From: Rhodanobacter sp. B05 | GTDB taxonomy: Bacteria; Pseudomonadota; Gammaproteobacteria; Xanthomonadales; Rhodanobacteraceae | DNA length: 64,000 nucleotides | Direction of reading: 5' to 3' | NCBI RefSeq assembly: GCF_002001085.1 | Contig: NZ_MUNU01000013.1 | Coordinates: 186,001-250,000, forward strand | Shown: piece after piece, positions 56,107 to 64,000 of the stretch | How positions within the stretch are numbered: position 1 is the first letter of the stretch | Layout of the letters: every line of letters begins with the position of its first letter | Translations under genes and position numbers: made by a program | The notes under the pieces: model-generated | Seen by the model: only the letters and a program-made list of their open reading frames with translations | Told to the model about the DNA's origin: nothing | Databases searched by the model: none

Positions 56107-56264
56107 CTCTGGTCTCCTCCGTGGTCGTCGCGGCCGCAACGGTGCGGCCATCGACTTCGGGTGGATGGATCGTAAGAACGTGCGACTGAACGCAAGGCGG
56201 CTGGATGCCGCGCCGTTTCAGGTGGCGCTCAGCCATTGCGGGTTGCGTCACAAATGCAGGTACT

Positions 56265-57542
56265 TCAGCGCTGAAAGCCGGTCAGCTTCTTCGCCACCGC
56301 GGCATTCTTCAGCTGCACATAGCGGGGCAGGCCATCCTTGCCGTACGGCAGCGGCGCTTCGCCGCGGATCAGCGGCGCCAGATAACGGCGCGCGGCGGCA
56401 GTGATGCCGAAGCCATCGCGGGTGATGAAGTTCTTCGGCATCTTCTTTTCGCGATTGGCGATCTTCGCCAGCGGCGCCGGTTCGACCTTCCAGCGATACG
56501 GTGCATCGCTGCTGCGTACGATCACCGGCATCACCGCGTTCATGCCGGCCAGCGCGTACTCGACGGCGGCCTTGCCCACCGCATGGGCTTGCTCGGCGTC
56601 GACCGCCGAGGCCGCATGCCGCGCGGAGCGCTGCAGATAATCGGGCAGTGCCCAGTGATATTTGTAGCCGAGCTTCTCTTTCACCAGCGCGGCCAATACT
56701 GGCGCCACGCCACCGAGTTGGGCATGACCGAACGCGTCGCGCGTACCGGCCTCGGCGAGGAACTGGCCGGCTGCATTGCGCACTCCTTCGGAGGCGACCA
56801 CGGTGCACCAGCCGACGCGCTCGACGGTGGCCTTCACCTTGGCCAGGAACGCGGCTTCGTCGAACGTGTTCTCGGGGAACAGGATGATGTGTGGCGGCGC
56901 ATCTGCGCCTTCACCGGCCAGTCCGGCAGCGGCGGCGATCCAGCCAGCGTGGCGGCCCATCACTTCGAGAATGAACACCTTGGTCGAAGTCTCGGCCATC
57001 GAGGCCACGTCGAGGCTCGCTTCCAGGGTGGAGATCGCGGTGTATTTCGCCACCGAGCCGAAGCCGGGGCAGCAGTCGGTGACGGCCAGATCGTTGTCCA
57101 CCGTCTTCGGCACGCCGATGCAGCGGATGTCATAGCCCAGCGCCTTGCCCAACTGCGAGATCTTCAGCGCGGTGTCGGCCGAGTCGTTGCCGCCGTTGTA
57201 GAGAAACCAGCGGATGTCGTGGGCGCGGAACACGTCGATCAGCCGCGCGTATTCGGCGCGGTTGTCCTCCAGCGACTTCAGCTTGTAGCGGCACGAGCCG
57301 AACGCGCCGCCCGGCGTATGGCGCAATGCCGCTATCGCGGCGGCGGATTCCCGCGAGGTGTCGATGAGCTCCTCGCGCAGCGCGCCGAGGATGCCGTTGC
57401 GTGCGGCGTAGACCTTGACGCCCTTCGCGCGCGCCGCTTCGATCACGCCGGCGGCCGTGGCATTGATGACGGCAGTGACTCCGCCGGACTGGGCGTACAG
57501 CAGGTTGCCGGTGCTGGCGGATGGTCGGTGGGCAGGGCGCAT
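56265..57542 (-). CDS. pfp: PPi-dependent 6-phosphofructokinase
   Basis: Phosphorylates fructose 6-phosphate with pyrophosphate, reversibly, in glycolysis or gluconeogenesis. Protein of 425 aa from ATG 57542. Two residues mark PPi rather than ATP use: Asp at the second position after GG (YNGGNDS, where ATP enzymes have GGDGS) and Lys in PKTVDND (ATP enzymes have PGTIDND). It also has GFGSVAKYTAI and MGRHAGW. It shares the region with hppA, ppa and adk, consistent with PPi-linked glycolysis. Confidence 0.93.
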   Translation of the reverse strand: MRPAHRPSASTGNLLYAQSGGVTAVINATAAGVIEAARAKGVKVYAARNGILGALREELIDTSRESAAAIAALRHTPGGAFGSCRYKLKSLEDNRAEYARLIDVFRAHDIRWFLYNGGNDSADTALKISQLGKALGYDIRCIGVPKTVDNDLAVTDCCPGFGSVAKYTAISTLEASLDVASMAETSTKVFILEVMGRHAGWIAAAAGLAGEGADAPPHIILFPENTFDEAAFLAKVKATVERVGWCTVVASEGVRNAAGQFLAEAGTRDAFGHAQLGGVAPVLAALVKEKLGYKYHWALPDYLQRSARHAASAVDAEQAHAVGKAAVEYALAGMNAVMPVIVRSSDAPYRWKVEPAPLAKIANREKKMPKNFITRDGFGITAAARRYLAPLIRGEAPLPYGKDGLPRYVQLKNAAVAKKLTGFQR

Positions 57543-57730
57543 GGGAATCCTCGGGTCGATCAGTGGCTGGTGGGCGGCCGGCGGCAAATTCCATGGAAGG
57601 CAATAACTTGGCGGCTTCCGGGGAACGTTGCCGTTTGACGGCATCGGGCGCAGCCGCTAATTTGACAACTTATTCTGGAATCGCTCGAACTGCCGCAGTG
57701 TGCGGCAGCCGGCCGAACTTGTGGAGCATT

Positions 57731-58312
57731 ATGCGACTCGTCCTACTTGGTGCGCCCGGCTCGGGCAAAGGCACGCAGGCCGCCCGGTTGAAGACGGCAT
57801 TGGGCGTACCGCATATCTCGACCGGCGACATGCTGCGCGCCGCGGTCGCCGCCGGTACCGCGATGGGGCTGAAGGCCAAGGCGGTGATGGATGCCGGCCA
57901 GCTGGTCTCCGACGACATTCTGCTCGGCATGCTGGAAGATCGCCTGGCGCAGGACGATGCCAGGGCGGGCTTCATCCTCGACGGCTATCCGCGCAATCTG
58001 GCGCAGGCCGATGCGCTGGATCAATTGTTGGCCAAGATCGGCCAGCCGCTTGACGCGGTGATCAAGCTCGAGGTGCCGAACGAAGCGATCATCGGCCGCT
58101 GCGAGATCCGCTTCAAGGCCGAAGGTCGCGCCGACGACAACCCGGACACGGTGCGCAAGCGGCTGGCGATCTACGCCGAACAGACTGCTCCGGTCGCCGA
58201 TTTCTACGCCCGTCGCGGCAAGTTGCAGGTCGTCGATGGCGTCGGCGAACTGGACCAGATCACCATCCGGATCAGGCAGGCGTTGCAGAACGAAGCGGCT
58301 GCCGCCGGCTGA
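57731..58312 (+). CDS. adk: Adenylate kinase (short type)
   Basis: Interconverts AMP and ADP/ATP. Protein of 193 aa with P-loop GAPGSGKGTQ (residues 7-16), AMP-site DGYPRNLAQA and the short-lid segment ADDNPDTVRKRL, the short variant without a zinc-bearing lid. It is divergent from PPi-PFK with 188 bases between starts. TTGACA lies at 57662-57667, but no good -10 follows at the right distance. Confidence 0.95.
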   Translation: MRLVLLGAPGSGKGTQAARLKTALGVPHISTGDMLRAAVAAGTAMGLKAKAVMDAGQLVSDDILLGMLEDRLAQDDARAGFILDGYPRNLAQADALDQLLAKIGQPLDAVIKLEVPNEAIIGRCEIRFKAEGRADDNPDTVRKRLAIYAEQTAPVADFYARRGKLQVVDGVGELDQITIRIRQALQNEAAAAG

Positions 58313-58355
58313 TCGCATCCGGCGACGACCGGGCGGGTATCAAGGGTTCATTCCG

Positions 58356-59825
58356 ATGCGTCTGCACATTCTCGGCATCTGCGGCACCTTCATGGGCGGT
58401 GTTGCTGCGCTGGCGCGCGAGCTCGGCCACACGGTCGAGGGCTCCGACGCCAACGTCTATCCGCCGATGAGCACCCAGCTGGAGGCGCTCGGGATCGGCC
58501 TGATGAGTGGCTACGCCGCCGACCATCTTCAGCCCGGGCCTGATCACGTCCAGCCCGATCTGGTCGTGGTCGGCAACGCGATGACACGGGGCAATCCGGC
58601 GGTGGAATACATGCTGGATGCGCGCCTGCGCTACATCTCCGGGCCGCAATGGCTGGGCGAGACGGTGCTGGCCGATCGCGACGTGCTCGCGGTGGCCGGA
58701 ACCCATGGCAAGACCACCACCACCAGCCTGCTGGCGCATCTGCTGGAAAGCGCCGGGATGGCGCCGGGCTTTCTGGTGGGCGGGGTGCCGGGGAATTTCG
58801 GGGTGTCGGCGAGGTTGGGAGGGGAAAGGAGCGAGCAAGTGCGAGTGGGCACCGAACCCTCATCCGGCGCTTCGCGCCACCTTCTCCCGAGGGGAGAAGG
58901 GGTTTTGAAGCCGCCGGTGGCGGCGCTTTTCGTGATCGAAGCGGACGAGTACGACACCGCCTTCTTCGACAAGCGCTCCAAGTTCGTTCACTACCGGCCG
59001 CGCATCGCGATCCTCAACAATCTCGAGTATGACCACGCGGATATCTTTCCGGACGTGGCCGCGATCCAGCGCCAGTTCCACCACCTCGTGCGCACGGTGC
59101 CGGGCAACGGCCGGCTGATCGTCAATGCGCATGACGAACGGCTCGCCGAAGTGCTGGCCATGGGTTGCTGGACGCCGGTGGAGACCTTTGGCATCGGCGC
59201 GGGTGACTGGCAGGCAAGCCTGATCGAAGCGGATGGCTCGGTGTTCAGCGTGCGTCACGCCGGTCGGTTGATCGGCGAAGTCCGCTGGCCCCTGCTTGGT
59301 CGTCACAACGTGATGAATGCGCTGGCTGCGCTGGCGGCGGCCGTGGCCGCAGGCGCGGACGCGCAATCCCTGTTGCCGGCGTTTGCCGAATTCGAAAGCG
59401 TCAAACGCCGGATGGAGCTGGTCGGCGAGGTGGGCGGCGTGCGCGTCTACGACGATTTTGCGCACCATCCCACCGCGATCGCCACCACCCTGGCCGGCCT
59501 GCGCGCGAAGGTGGGCGCTGCACGCATATGGGTGGCGCTGGAGCCGCGCTCGAATTCGATGCGGCAAGGCGCGCACGCGGCAGCACTGGCGCCATCGCTG
59601 GCCGATGCCGACCAGGTGGTGTTCCTGCAGCGCGCCGAGTTGGCGTGGGATGCCGCCGCGGTCACGGCGGCCCTGGCCGGCCACGGTGCGACGGTTCCGA
59701 CGGTGGATGCCTTGCTCGACAGCCTGCGTGCGCAGGTGCGGCCGGGCGACCAGGTGATCTTCATGTCCAATGGCGGCTTCGAGGCTGCCCCGCGCCGCTT
59801 CGTCGAGAGTCTGCGCGACGCCTGA
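58356..59825 (+). CDS. mpl: UDP-MurNAc:L-Ala-gamma-D-Glu-meso-DAP ligase
   Basis: Recycles murein tripeptide by joining it to UDP-MurNAc. Protein of 489 aa with GTHGKTTTTSLL (ATP loop), EADEYDTAFFDKRSKFVHYRP, and the C-terminal DDFAHHPTAIATTL of Mur ligases. ATG 58356 begins MRLHILGICGTFMGG. Between VSARLG and FVIEADEYD there is an extra segment of roughly 35 residues (about 153-190) that E. coli Mpl lacks. It coincides with a REP-like element at 58858-58902 and reads through in frame. The insert lies near a conserved core, so whether activity is kept is uncertain. Confidence 0.9.
   Translation: MRLHILGICGTFMGGVAALARELGHTVEGSDANVYPPMSTQLEALGIGLMSGYAADHLQPGPDHVQPDLVVVGNAMTRGNPAVEYMLDARLRYISGPQWLGETVLADRDVLAVAGTHGKTTTTSLLAHLLESAGMAPGFLVGGVPGNFGVSARLGGERSEQVRVGTEPSSGASRHLLPRGEGVLKPPVAALFVIEADEYDTAFFDKRSKFVHYRPRIAILNNLEYDHADIFPDVAAIQRQFHHLVRTVPGNGRLIVNAHDERLAEVLAMGCWTPVETFGIGAGDWQASLIEADGSVFSVRHAGRLIGEVRWPLLGRHNVMNALAALAAAVAAGADAQSLLPAFAEFESVKRRMELVGEVGGVRVYDDFAHHPTAIATTLAGLRAKVGAARIWVALEPRSNSMRQGAHAAALAPSLADADQVVFLQRAELAWDAAAVTAALAGHGATVPTVDALLDSLRAQVRPGDQVIFMSNGGFEAAPRRFVESLRDA
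58858..58902. repeat. REP-like element inside mpl
   Basis: A hairpin GGCGC/GCGCC (58866-58878) is followed by CTTCTCCC/GGGGAGAAG (58881-58899). It opens with CCCTCATCC, as in intergenic family members. It is translated in frame as EPSSGASRHLLPRGEG within mpl. Confidence 0.8.
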
Positions 59826-59883
59826 GCCCCGGTCGTGGCGATGGTCGCAAACCGCGCATGCCGGCACTCGTTACACTCGCCCG

Positions 59884-60486
59884 ATGGCCGTCAAGTCCGC
59901 CCACGTCGACATCCCGCTGTTTCCGCTGGCCTCGGTGCTGTTTCCCGGCGGGCGCCTGCAACTGCGCATTTTCGAACCGCGTTATCTCGACCTGGTGCGC
60001 GAGTGCGCCCGTCATGGCAGCGCGTTCGGCGTGTGCCTGATCCTCGCGGGCCACGAAACCGGCGAACCGGCCGTGCCTGCGGCGATTGGTACCCTGGCAC
60101 GGATCAGCGACTTCCATCGCGACGAGGACGGCCTGCTCGGCATCGTGGCCGAGGGCGGCGCACGTTTTCGCGTGGCGCGCAGCCGGATTCGTGCCGACGG
60201 CCTGCTGCGCGGCGATGCCAAGCTCTGGCCGGACGAGCCGGAACTCGAGGTGCCGGTGGAATTCGCCTTGCTGCAGAGCATCCTCGAACGCCTGATCGAG
60301 ACGATGGCGCCACACTGGCGGCAAACCCCGCGCAGCAACTACGAGGATGCCAGCTGGCTGGGTTTTCGCCTGGCCGAACTGTTGCCGCTGGATCCCGGCG
60401 AACAGCAGCGCATGCTGGAACTGACCGATCCGCTGCAGCGGCTGGCGGAACTGCGCGACATCCTGCCGCGTTTCCAGAAGCCCTGA
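59884..60486 (+). CDS. LON N-terminal substrate-binding domain protein
   Basis: Protein of 200 aa containing only the Lon N-terminal substrate-binding domain (IPLFPLASVLFPGGRLQLRIFEPRYLDLV near the start), without ATPase or protease domains. Homologues are YcbN-type or PUA-like LON-domain proteins of unknown role. It lies between mpl and an SDR gene on the same strand, within 60 bases of each. ATG 59884 gives the family's usual N-terminus. Confidence 0.87.
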   Translation: MAVKSAHVDIPLFPLASVLFPGGRLQLRIFEPRYLDLVRECARHGSAFGVCLILAGHETGEPAVPAAIGTLARISDFHRDEDGLLGIVAEGGARFRVARSRIRADGLLRGDAKLWPDEPELEVPVEFALLQSILERLIETMAPHWRQTPRSNYEDASWLGFRLAELLPLDPGEQQRMLELTDPLQRLAELRDILPRFQKP

Positions 60487-60533
60487 GGCGCGCGCCCCGC
60501 TAGACTGCAGGTTTTTCCGATGGAGCCGAATGC

Positions 60534-61352
60534 ATGGGCACCCTGGCTGGCAAGACCTTGTTCATCACTGGCGCCTCGCGCGGCATTGGCCTGGCGATCG
60601 CGCTGCGTGCGGCGCGTGATGGCGCCAATATCGTGATCGCGGCCAAGAGTGCCGTGCCGAATCCCAAGCTGCCCGGCACCATCCACACCGCCGCCGCCGA
60701 AGTCGAGGCCGCCGGCGGCAACGCGCTGGCCTTGCAGGTGGACATCCGTGAAGAGAGCGAGGTGGTGGCCGCGGCAGCCCAGGCGGCGGAGCGCTTCGGC
60801 GGCATCGACATCGTGGTCAACAACGCCAGCGCGATCTGGCTGGCCGGCACCGCGGACACGCCGATGAAGCGCTACGACCTGATGCACCAGGTCAACACCC
60901 GCGGCACGTTTCTGGTCACTCGCAGTTGCCTGCCGTATCTCAAGCAGGCGAAGAACCCGCACGTGCTGATGCTGTCGCCGCCACCGAACCTCGACCCGAA
61001 ATGGTTTGCGCCGCATACCGCGTACACCATCGCCAAGTACGGCATGAGCCTGTGCGTGCTGGGGATGAGCGCCGAATTCGCCGAGCAGGGAATCGCGGTG
61101 AACGCGTTGTGGCCGCGCACGGTAATCGCCACGGCGGCGATCGGCATGATCAATGGCGTGACCGTCGAACACTGCCGCCGACCGGACATCGTCGCCGACG
61201 CCGCCCACGCGATCCTGACCCGGCCGTCGCGCGAGTACACCGGCCATTTCGCGATTGACGACGAGGTGCTGCGCGCAACCGGCGTGACCGATTTCGACCA
61301 CTATGCGGTGCAGCCCGGCGCCGCCTTGCTGCCGGATCTGTTCCTGGACTGA
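60534..61352 (+). CDS. Short-chain dehydrogenase/reductase (HSDL2-like)
   Basis: Classical SDR of 272 aa. The NAD(P) motif is TGASRGIG (near residue 12), the NNAS segment follows, the catalytic Ser is in MLSPPPN, and Tyr-Lys are in AYTIAKYG. The SPPPNLDPKW and NALWPRTVIATAA segments fit the HSDL2-type subgroup, whose members act on lipid-type or hydroxyacyl substrates. argD follows after five bases, so it is probably the first gene of an operon. The substrate is not deducible. Confidence 0.87.
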   Translation: MGTLAGKTLFITGASRGIGLAIALRAARDGANIVIAAKSAVPNPKLPGTIHTAAAEVEAAGGNALALQVDIREESEVVAAAAQAAERFGGIDIVVNNASAIWLAGTADTPMKRYDLMHQVNTRGTFLVTRSCLPYLKQAKNPHVLMLSPPPNLDPKWFAPHTAYTIAKYGMSLCVLGMSAEFAEQGIAVNALWPRTVIATAAIGMINGVTVEHCRRPDIVADAAHAILTRPSREYTGHFAIDDEVLRATGVTDFDHYAVQPGAALLPDLFLD

Positions 61353-61357
61353 CGACG

Positions 61358-62593
61358 ATGCCATCTGATCAAGACAACCCATCCGCCCTGATCGACCTGG
61401 GCAAGCACTACTGGCTGCCGGTCTACAAGCCGCGCGAGCTGGTGCTCGACCACGGCAAGGGCGCGCGGGTATGGGATACGCAGGGTCGCGACTACATCGA
61501 CTTCGGCGCGGGGATCGCAGTGAACGCGCTGGGTCACCTGGACCCGGATCTGCTCGCGGCGCTGATCGCGCAGGCAGGCAAGTTGTGGCATGCCAGCAAC
61601 GTGTTCTACACCGAGCCGCCCTTGCGCCTGGCGGAGGAACTGGTCAAGGCATCGGGTTTTGCCGAGCGCGTGTTTCTCTGCAACTCGGGCGCGGAAGCGA
61701 ACGAGGCGGCGATCAAGCTGGTGCGGCGCTGGGCCGCCTCGAAAGAACGTCCTCCCGAGCAACGCACGATCATCACGTTCCGCGGTTCGTTCCATGGCCG
61801 CACCCTTGCCACGGTGACCGCGACCGCCCAGCCGAAGTATCAGGAAGGCTACGAACCCCTGCCGGCCGGATTCCGCTATCTCGACTTCAACGACGCGGAA
61901 GCCCTGGAACAGGCCTTCTCCGCAGGCGACATCGCGGCGGTGATGCTGGAGCCGGTGCAGGGCGAGGGCGGCGTGGTACCGGCCGCACCGGGTTTCATGA
62001 AACGCGTACGCGAGCTCTGCGACAAGCACGATGCTCTGCTGGTGCTGGACGAAATCCAGTGCGGCATGGGCCGCACCGGCAGCCTGTTCGCCCACACCGA
62101 CGAGGCAATCACGCCGGATATTGTCACCCTGGCCAAGGCATTGGGTTGCGGTTTTCCTATCGGCGCGATGCTGGCCGGCCCGAAGGTGGCCGAGGTGATG
62201 CAGTACGGCGCCCATGGCACCACCTTCGGCGGCAATCCCATGGCTGCGGCCGTGGCTCGCGTCGCGCTGGCCAAGCTCGCCTCGCCGGCGGTGCTGGCCA
62301 ATGTGAAGCACCAGGCGAGCGCTTTGCGCGCGGGTCTCGCACGCATCGATCATAGAGGCGATCTGTTCGCCGAGGTGCGCGGCCGCGGTCTGATGCTCGG
62401 TGCCGTGCTGGCCCCTGCGCATGCCGGCAAGGCCGGCACGATCCTCGATCACGCGGCGGCTCACGGTCTGCTGCTGTTGCAGGCTGGCCCGGACGTACTG
62501 CGCTTCGTGCCGCCGTTGACGATTACCGACGAGGAGCTGGCCGAGGGTCTGCAGCGCCTGCATGCGGCCCTGAGCGCGTTTGCGGCAGACTGA
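61358..62593 (+). CDS. argD: Acetylornithine aminotransferase family (ArgD/AstC)
   Basis: PLP-dependent class III transaminase of 411 aa. Motifs: [21 protein letters not shown] at the N-terminus, [26 protein letters not shown], the PLP-binding Asp in [13 protein letters not shown], and the PLP Lys in [16 protein letters not shown]. It would convert N-acetylglutamate semialdehyde to acetylornithine in arginine synthesis, or succinylornithine in catabolism; the sequence alone does not separate the two. The SDR gene is immediately upstream, and the glyoxalase I gene starts 43 bases downstream. Confidence 0.87.
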   Translation: MPSDQDNPSALIDLGKHYWLPVYKPRELVLDHGKGARVWDTQGRDYIDFGAGIAVNALGHLDPDLLAALIAQAGKLWHASNVFYTEPPLRLAEELVKASGFAERVFLCNSGAEANEAAIKLVRRWAASKERPPEQRTIITFRGSFHGRTLATVTATAQPKYQEGYEPLPAGFRYLDFNDAEALEQAFSAGDIAAVMLEPVQGEGGVVPAAPGFMKRVRELCDKHDALLVLDEIQCGMGRTGSLFAHTDEAITPDIVTLAKALGCGFPIGAMLAGPKVAEVMQYGAHGTTFGGNPMAAAVARVALAKLASPAVLANVKHQASALRAGLARIDHRGDLFAEVRGRGLMLGAVLAPAHAGKAGTILDHAAAHGLLLLQAGPDVLRFVPPLTITDEELAEGLQRLHAALSAFAAD

Positions 62594-62636
62594 GTGCAGT
62601 CGCTCGGGGCAGCATGACAACCAAGGAGATCCATCG

Positions 62637-63056
62637 ATGAAATATCTGCACAGCATGGTTCGCGTACGCGACCTCGATGCCTCGTTGCGATTCTATTGCG
62701 AAGGCCTCGGCTTGCGCGAAATGCGTCGCAAGGAAGTCCCTGAAGGCAAGTACACCTTGGTGTTCGTGGCTGCGGCCGACAGCCCCGAGGCCGAGATCGA
62801 GCTGACCTTCAACTGGGATTCGTCCGCGGATTACGGCAGCGCACGCAATTTCGGCCACCTGGCCTTTCGCGTGGAAGACATCTACGCCACCTGCACGCGC
62901 CTGCAGTCGATGGGATACACCATCCATCGGCCGCCGCGTGACGGCCACATGGCCTTCGTGCGTTCGCCCGACCTGATTTCGATCGAGCTGCTGCAGGAAG
63001 GCCACCTGCCGCCGCGCGAGCCGTGGGCGTCGATGCCGAATAGCGGCACCTGGTGA
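62637..63056 (+). CDS. gloA: Lactoylglutathione lyase (glyoxalase I)
   Basis: Converts methylglyoxal-glutathione hemithioacetal to lactoylglutathione. Protein of 139 aa. Metal ligands are at His5, Glu55, His74 and Glu117, the same order and near the same positions as in E. coli GloA. AAGGAG lies upstream of ATG 62637. The gene ends one base from the convergent hemL. Confidence 0.93.
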   Translation: MKYLHSMVRVRDLDASLRFYCEGLGLREMRRKEVPEGKYTLVFVAAADSPEAEIELTFNWDSSADYGSARNFGHLAFRVEDIYATCTRLQSMGYTIHRPPRDGHMAFVRSPDLISIELLQEGHLPPREPWASMPNSGTW

Positions 63057-63057
63057 A

Positions 63058-64000
63058 TCAGCCCTTCGCCTCGCGCATGGCACCGCGTGCGGCTTCCAGG
63101 GTATCGGCAATGTCCTGGTCGCTGTGCGCGCTGGACATGAAACCGGCCTCGAATGCCGATGGCGCCAGGTACACGCCGCGCTTCAACATGCCATGGAAGA
63201 AGCGATTGAACCGCGCGGCATCCGCGGTGGTTGCCTGTGCGTAGCTGCGTACTCTTTCGGCGCTGAAGAACAAGCCGAACATGCCGCCTACGCGGTTCGT
63301 GCTGAACGCGATGCCTTCGCCATCCGCGACCGACTGCAGGCCATCGGTCAACAGGCGTGTGCGCGCGGCGAGTCGGTCGTGGAAACCGGGTGCCTGGATC
63401 AGTTCCAGCATCGCCAGGCCCGCGGCCATGGCGACCGGATTGCCGCTCAGCGTGCCGGCCTGATAGATCGGCCCGGCCGGCGCGATCTGTTCCATCAGGT
63501 CGCGTCGACCGCCGTAGGCACCCACGGGCATGCCGCCGCCGATGATCTTGCCGAACGTGGTGAGGTCGGGAGTCACGTCGTAATGCGCCTGGGCACCGCC
63601 GAGCGCCACGCGAAAACCGGTCATCACCTCGTCGAAGATCAGCACGGTGCCCGACTTCGTGCACAGCTCGCGCAGACCCTGCAGGTATCCGTCCACCGGC
63701 GGGATGCAGTTCATGTTGCCGGCGACCGGCTCGATGATCAGCGCAGCCAGTTCGTGGCCTTGTTCGGCAAACAGCGCCTTCGCCGCATCGAGGTCGTTGT
63801 AGGGCAGGGTGAGCGTGAGGTCGGCATTCGCCTTCGGCACGCCGGGGGAGGTCGGTACACCTAAGGTCAGTGCGCCGGAGCCGGCCTTGACCAGGAAACT
63901 GTCGCCGTGGCCGTGGTAGCAGCCCTCGAACTTCACGATCTTGCTGCGGCCGGTGGCGCCGCGGGCAAGCCGGATCGCCGACATCGTGGCCTCCGTGCCG
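63058..64000 (-). CDS. hemL: Glutamate-1-semialdehyde 2,1-aminomutase (C-terminal part)
   Basis: The C-terminal 314 or so residues of the PLP enzyme that makes 5-aminolevulinate for heme. The N-terminus lies beyond base 64000. The frame is open to the edge with GTEAT before MSAIRLARG, the typical internal segment, so ATG 63984 is not the start. Motifs: [26 protein letters not shown], and the PLP Lys in [18 protein letters not shown]. Convergent with gloA. Confidence 0.95.
   Translation of the reverse strand, partial: GTEATMSAIRLARGATGRSKIVKFEGCYHGHGDSFLVKAGSGALTLGVPTSPGVPKANADLTLTLPYNDLDAAKALFAEQGHELAALIIEPVAGNMNCIPPVDGYLQGLRELCTKSGTVLIFDEVMTGFRVALGGAQAHYDVTPDLTTFGKIIGGGMPVGAYGGRRDLMEQIAPAGPIYQAGTLSGNPVAMAAGLAMLELIQAPGFHDRLAARTRLLTDGLQSVADGEGIAFSTNRVGGMFGLFFSAERVRSYAQATTADAARFNRFFHGMLKRGVYLAPSAFEAGFMSSAHSDQDIADTLEAARGAMREAKG

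Noticed and set aside
57662-57690. TTGACA at 57662 as the adk promoter
   Set aside because: At 17 bases the -10 would be TCGAAC, a poor match; without a convincing -10 I did not annotate it.

Overview
This window is GC-rich, densely packed chromosomal DNA from a gammaproteobacterium. It is most likely a member of the Xanthomonadales/Lysobacterales, near Rhodanobacter or Dyella. The assignment is an inference from gene content: a lipoyl-domain-fused dihydrolipoyl dehydrogenase next to aceF, coq7, 6S RNA upstream of the 5-formyl-THF cyclo-ligase gene, a PPi-type phosphofructokinase beside a membrane pyrophosphatase, pcm-tolC, and frequent CCCTCTCCC/GGGAGAGGG hairpin repeats. There are no rRNA genes, insertion sequences, prophage genes or CRISPR arrays. 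Nearly all of it is housekeeping sequence.

Layout. 1-3.7 kb: the start of an ABC ATPase, then aceF-lpdA (pyruvate dehydrogenase E2 and E3). 3.8-6.5 kb: a Spy/CpxP-like periplasmic protein divergent from a CpxR/CpxA-like two-component pair, with a CpxR-box-like tandem repeat between them. 6.5-16.5 kb: a TolB-like/TPR membrane protein, two MacB-type permeases without a local ATPase, an FMN reductase, a divergent DapB paralogue, a TRIC-family channel and a NatAB-like ABC exporter. 16.5-23.8 kb: coq7 overlapping a GlcF-like iron-sulfur protein, rplM-rpsI-tRNA-Gln, a CLC transporter, rpiA, an EVE-domain protein, fau and 6S RNA. 23.9-32 kb: an LTA-synthase-like sulfatase, glnE and a large periplasmic-sensor diguanylate cyclase. 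32-43.4 kb: an envelope and lipopolysaccharide region (ELM1-like protein, YceI, YIP1 protein, zinc-finger protein, glycosyltransferases, O-antigen ligase, LpxL-type acyltransferase, waaA), then tolC and pcm with a divergent TetR regulator. 44.6-48.5 kb: two tandem paralogous proteins, each fusing an Asp/Asn-beta-hydroxylase-like oxygenase to a sulfotransferase; this is the most unusual locus here. 48.6-64 kb: a ferritin-like protein, ppa, a prolyl-4-hydroxylase-like protein, prolyl oligopeptidase, hppA, an RcnB-like protein, PPi-PFK, adk, mpl, a LON-domain protein, an SDR, argD, glyoxalase I and the C-terminal part of hemL.

Themes. A pyrophosphate-linked energy set (ppa, hppA, PPi-PFK, adk) lies within about 9 kb. 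Lipid A/Kdo/core/O-antigen genes cluster between 35 and 41 kb. REP-like hairpin elements have entered coding sequence in frame at least twice (the lpdA linker and mpl). A further copy sits between hppA and a second, silently diverged copy of the hppA 3-prime end.
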